A stretch of 64,000 bases of DNA from JBGRQA01 sp041725895 (GTDB lineage: Bacteria > Bacteroidota > Bacteroidia > Bacteroidales > Marinifilaceae): the NCBI GenBank assembly GCA_041725895.1, contig JBGRQA010000022.1:1-64000 (forward strand), given 5' to 3'. Shown piece by piece: positions 60,627-64,000 of this stretch. Within the stretch, counting starts at the first letter, position 1, and every line of letters starts with the position of its first letter. The notes beneath the pieces are model-generated. The model was not told the DNA's origin. It searched no databases and saw only the letters and a program-made list of their open reading frames with translations. A program made the translations under genes and the position numbers.

Positions 60627-61631
60627 ATGACCAAAGAAAAAAACTCCGAAAACGTTTTAACAACAAACCAACACAACACCATGATTCATAATTCAGTTCA
60701 AAATATTTTAGTTCCTATAACAATTTCGTCCGGGGGAGAATCAACATTGAACCAGGCGCTTTATTTTCAAAAGTTATTCTCCACCCGGATTACTCTACTG
60801 CAAATAATTCCACCATCAAGTGGTTTAAAAAGATGGATTCCTCAAGGAAATAACAATTCAACAGCTCGTGAGGCCCATTTGGATTTAATTCAAATGGTAA
60901 AGCAGCGATTCAATGGAATTGTTCCCGATTATATCCGGCTGGAAACCAGGAATGGGAACAATACTTCCGAAATTCTCAGAATCACAAGCAAATCGAATAT
61001 TGATTTCATTCTGATTCCTGATTTAAAAAACATTGTGAACACCAGGGAGAGCAAGGAGCTAAACAAAATGGTGCAAATAATTTCCGAATCGGGATGTCCG
61101 ATCTTTTTCTCGAACGAAACCTGCACAATCGATAGTATTCGGGAAATTCTTTTGCCCATTGATATCACAAAAAAATCGAAACAACTGGTACAATGGACAA
61201 TGCAATTGGCTTCACTGTTCAAAGCACAGGTACAGATCGTTTCGGTTCTAAAAGTTAATATCGATTACAAGAAAAGTCTGGCTTATCGAAAGGCCAATCT
61301 CATAAAAAGCTGGATGATCAATTCCGGAATTCGTTGCGATTTTACAATTTATACTTCCGAGGTAGAAAATCTGCAGGAAGCCGTGCATCGATTTGCAAAA
61401 ACACATCAACCCGATTTGATTGTAGCCATGCCACAACAGGAATCTTTGCTTCTAACGAACAAAGCCAAACCCATTATCCCTGACCTGCTGAACAAGATTA
61501 GGAAACCGGTTTTCAGCATCGCTCCGCCTTGCGAATCCATATTCTCTGATCTGCTAATCTCCCTAAAAGGAAATCCGGGAACCGGTTATATCAATCTGAA
61601 ACAGCAAGATCAGGAAATTCAGATATTATAG
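60627..61631 (+). CDS. universal stress protein with two Usp domains
   Basis: 334 residues from ATG 60627, or 316 from ATG 60681 (MIHNSVQNILVPI), which fits the domain start better. Domain 1 opens NILVPITISSGGESTLNQA, domain 2 REILLPIDITKKSKQLVQW. Regions such as HQPDLIVAMPQQESLLL fit the last strands of a Usp fold. A stress or redox role is inferred from the family. Downstream is a two-component system. Confidence 0.7.
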   Translation: MTKEKNSENVLTTNQHNTMIHNSVQNILVPITISSGGESTLNQALYFQKLFSTRITLLQIIPPSSGLKRWIPQGNNNSTAREAHLDLIQMVKQRFNGIVPDYIRLETRNGNNTSEILRITSKSNIDFILIPDLKNIVNTRESKELNKMVQIISESGCPIFFSNETCTIDSIREILLPIDITKKSKQLVQWTMQLASLFKAQVQIVSVLKVNIDYKKSLAYRKANLIKSWMINSGIRCDFTIYTSEVENLQEAVHRFAKTHQPDLIVAMPQQESLLLTNKAKPIIPDLLNKIRKPVFSIAPPCESIFSDLLISLKGNPGTGYINLKQQDQEIQIL

Positions 61632-61833
61632 ATTAGTGTAAGTGAAACTATTAAAAGCGACAGGCTGATTTTCCAAACAAGCAACACACAACTTACCTGA
61701 AAGAGAAGTATCACATATTTTTCCAAAATTACCTTGGCTGTTTTTTCGATTGCGTATCTTTGTCCATAAGATAGAATATTTGATTAATTGGGCGATTCAT
61801 AGTCTATCTCTGTTATATTTTAAATTCACGCAA

Positions 61834-63084
61834 ATGAAAATCACAAAAGGATTGCATATCAAGGGGAAAATGATGCTGGTACTTCTCTTTTTCAGCCTGT
61901 TCGCTTTTGGTAGTCTTGTTTTTACTTTTATCAAAAGCAGCCGGATCGATAGGGAGAACGTTCAGATTATCGAAGTTGGAGAGAAAGTGAAAATTGATGT
62001 ACTTCAGGCCCGAATTATACTGGACGAGTACAAATTGGAGAGAGATACCACCCTGTACCCAGAAATCTTCGCCAACTTTACCCTGGCCCGGAAAAATATT
62101 GAGAGTTTGGAGCAAATGATTCATCTTGCCGACAAAAAAGTGGTGGATGACCTCCATCAACGTCTAATAAAAAACGTGTCCCAAATTCTTGACAAGATCA
62201 ATACCCTGGAAAACCTTATCAAAGCTCAAAACCAGGTAGACGACCGAATGATTCTGGAAGCCTACCATCAATTTACCCGGAGTTTCAATGCCTTCGAATT
62301 GGCCCTTCACGATTACGTGAGCGACCGTAATGCCAACTTCGGAAAAACCGTTTATTTCCTACTAATTGCCTCCTTCCTGATTCTCCTGGTCTGCCTGCTG
62401 ATCATTGCCAACCTTGTGAACGCCCTGCTTCGTGCAGAACGCATCGTGATTCGCAAAACCGTAGAAATTGAGCAGAAGGAACGTCACCGCATTTCGCGCG
62501 AACTGCACGACGGTTTGGGAGCCCTCCTTTCCAGTATCGGTATCTACGCCAATATACTGGATCGGGAAACCAAGGACAACCAGGAGGTCAACGAGAAACT
62601 GAAGGAAATTCGAAGCCTCTCCAACAGCGCCCTGCAAACTGTTCAGGAAATCATCAACAACCTGAATCCCTCGGTACTTTCAAAGCACGGTTTGGCCATT
62701 TCCCTCGAAAAATTGTGCGAAAGAATGAATCAATTGGGAAAAGTTACATTTCGACTGAATACCGCCAACTACAATATTATACTGCCCCAGGGAACCAAGG
62801 TAATTCTCTATCGCGTTTGCACCGAACTGATCAACAACACCCTGAAACACTCCCAGGCAAGTGCAGCCCATATTAAGCTGTACAATAAAAAGAATACCAT
62901 TTTCCTGAACTACGCCGACAACGGGATTGGTTTCGATTCAAGCAATAAAGAATTACAGGAAGGTGAAAAGATGGGCTTACGAAACCTCCGAAGCCGGATA
63001 GATGCCCTGGGTGGCCACTGTAAAATAGAAAGTGCACCCAATCAAGGCATCAATATTTCCGTTCAAATTAACTGTATCCCTTAA
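61834..63084 (+). CDS. NarL-type sensor histidine kinase
   Basis: 416 residues from ATG 61834; the TTG at 61750 that opens the frame is not used. Membrane segments at about 14-33 and 168-190 enclose a periplasmic helical region of about 130 residues with no recognised ligand motif. The HisKA_3 histidine is H225 in RISRELHDGLGALLSSI; the HATPase domain has LRNLRSRIDALGG and ADNGIGF. Partner regulator starts 12 bases downstream. Confidence 0.92.
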   Translation: MKITKGLHIKGKMMLVLLFFSLFAFGSLVFTFIKSSRIDRENVQIIEVGEKVKIDVLQARIILDEYKLERDTTLYPEIFANFTLARKNIESLEQMIHLADKKVVDDLHQRLIKNVSQILDKINTLENLIKAQNQVDDRMILEAYHQFTRSFNAFELALHDYVSDRNANFGKTVYFLLIASFLILLVCLLIIANLVNALLRAERIVIRKTVEIEQKERHRISRELHDGLGALLSSIGIYANILDRETKDNQEVNEKLKEIRSLSNSALQTVQEIINNLNPSVLSKHGLAISLEKLCERMNQLGKVTFRLNTANYNIILPQGTKVILYRVCTELINNTLKHSQASAAHIKLYNKKNTIFLNYADNGIGFDSSNKELQEGEKMGLRNLRSRIDALGGHCKIESAPNQGINISVQINCIP

Positions 63085-63095
63085 AATTACAACAA

Positions 63096-63749
63096 ATGCA
63101 TACGATATCTGTTATCCTGGTTGATGATCACAAAATATTCAGAGATGGATTCCGTTTCCTGCTCGACCGTTTGAACTATGTAAGGGTGATTGGTGAAGCA
63201 TCCAATGGAAAAGAGTTTCTGGATCTTCTGGAAAAGGAACGTCCCGATATCATTTTCATGGACATTAACATGCCACAACTGGATGGTATTGAGGCCACCA
63301 AGCAAGGACTGGAAAAATACCCTGATTTAAAAATCATTGCCCTCACCACTTTTCTGGACGAGGAGTACCTGGATCAAATGCTACTGGCCGGCGTGGAAGG
63401 CTACATGCTAAAGAACTCCGACTTTGAAGCCTTCGAAAAAGCAATTCAAAAAGTCTCCGAAGGAGGCAATTATTTTTCGGACGAAATCATCGCCCTTCTG
63501 TCCAGTAATCTCAATAAACAGCGCAAGCGAAAAGTTCAACCGCAGAACCATCCGGATTTTACGGAACGGGAAAAAGAGATTCTGGAATTGATTTGCCAGG
63601 GATTCAGCAACAAGCAAATTGCCGATATCACTTTTCTGAGTCCAAAATCCATCGAAAAATACAAAAGCTCCCTTTTTCTGAAAACCGAAACGGTGAATAC
63701 AGTCAATTTGGTGCTGTATGCCATAAAAAAAGAGCTGGTGCAACTCTGA
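63096..63749 (+). CDS. NarL/LuxR-type response regulator
   Basis: 217 residues. Receiver domain 1-125 with acidic pocket D10-D11 and phospho-acceptor D56 (IIFMDINMP), T in ALTTF and a final lysine in YMLKNSD. LuxR-type HTH at about 150-215 (TEREKEILELICQGFSNKQIA). It is paired with the upstream kinase in one transcript. The target genes cannot be told from the window. Confidence 0.94.
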   Translation: MHTISVILVDDHKIFRDGFRFLLDRLNYVRVIGEASNGKEFLDLLEKERPDIIFMDINMPQLDGIEATKQGLEKYPDLKIIALTTFLDEEYLDQMLLAGVEGYMLKNSDFEAFEKAIQKVSEGGNYFSDEIIALLSSNLNKQRKRKVQPQNHPDFTEREKEILELICQGFSNKQIADITFLSPKSIEKYKSSLFLKTETVNTVNLVLYAIKKELVQL

Positions 63750-63764
63750 TAAAGTAATAAAAAT

Positions 63765-63798
63765 CCCCCTGGCGTCCATTACGAACCTCCAGGGGGCG
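63765..63798 (+). terminator. terminator of the two-component operon
   Basis: Perfect 8-bp stem CCCCCTGG / CCAGGGGG with an 18-base loop, 15 bases past the regulator stop; T tract absent. Confidence 0.6.
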
Positions 63799-63918
63799 TC
63801 TAGTCAGGCATCACAATTAATTTAACATACAATAAATATAAAATCAACTAACCAGACTTTGATCTACTTTTAACCATCTTGCTATTATTACTAACCAACA
63901 TAGCCAAATTAAAAAAAA

Positions 63919-63976
63919 CCTGGTGGTCAATTCTCCACTTCACCAAATCTCAAACGCAACAGGGTCAACCACCAGG
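63919..63976 (-). terminator. possible terminator of a minus-strand gene beyond the window
   Basis: Arms CCTGGTGGT (63919-63927) / ACCACCAGG (63968-63976), 40-base loop, followed on the minus strand by T8. No gene is seen in 63799-64000; the transcript would come from beyond the right edge. Confidence 0.5.
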
Positions 63977-64000
63977 CACCAAGCATAAGTTATCAAACCT

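Overview
The window is a chromosomal segment of a member of the Bacteroidota, probably near the marine Bacteroidales/Marinilabiliales group (placement inferred). Support: low G+C; several promoters of the Bacteroidota type (TTTG about 20 bases before TAnnTTTG, seen before tpx, rpmB, yitT, dnaX and the B12 operon); start sites mostly lacking Shine-Dalgarno sequences; and families typical of the phylum (DUF4295 beside rpmG/rpmB, DUF4421, monomeric NADP-isocitrate dehydrogenase, a RelA-type RSH with a decayed hydrolase, GxxExxY protein, CbiH-CbiC and CbiG-CbiF fusions).

Layout. 0-10 kb is housekeeping: tpx, a DnaQ-like exonuclease, rimO, ftsY, the rpmB-rpmG-DUF4295 ribosomal operon, yitT, an M3 peptidase and a membrane MutS-like ATPase. 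10.1-14.3 kb is an accessory island: a decayed IS110-type transposase, two paralogous unknown proteins, and diverged repeat blocks. 14.3-20.0 kb is an ECF sigma / anti-sigma gene set with two DUF4097 proteins and a large secreted protein carrying both a gluzincin HExxH motif and two retropepsin-like lobes. 20.8-24.1 kb has a GH5 glycosidase without a signal peptide, a divergent membrane-anchored AraC regulator with a pseudo-receiver domain, and a REP-associated transposase (RAYT) flanked by matching hairpins. 24.1-37.7 kb is again mainly housekeeping (lgt, secA, two ferritins, icd, dnaX, relA) and includes a 21-bp minisatellite.

38.3-58.1 kb is a tetrapyrrole region. hemD-hemL and, on the other strand, hemA-hemC-hemB-hemE build uroporphyrinogen III and start the heme branch. 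A B12-riboswitch-controlled operon (cobA, cbiX, cbiL, cbiH-cbiC, cbiE-cbiT, cbiG-cbiF) takes the same intermediate to the corrin ring. cbiD, cbiJ and cbiA are absent here and would have to lie elsewhere. The region is interrupted by a second RAYT with its own distinct hairpin family, an asparaginase-like protein, a PLP dehydratase and a GxxExxY pseudogene with one in-frame stop. 58.5-63.8 kb holds a small ABM-like protein, an acidic unknown protein, two universal-stress-like proteins and a NarL-type two-component system.

The most unusual material is: the two RAYT/REP systems, both with the first histidine of the HUH motif replaced; the dual-motif protease-like protein in the sigma-factor gene set; three 22-bp-phased repeats between the GH5 and AraC genes; the heptad-encoding minisatellite; and the unknown paralog pair. 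No CRISPR array, rRNA or tRNA was seen. Functions are assigned by recognising motifs by eye; no database search was run.
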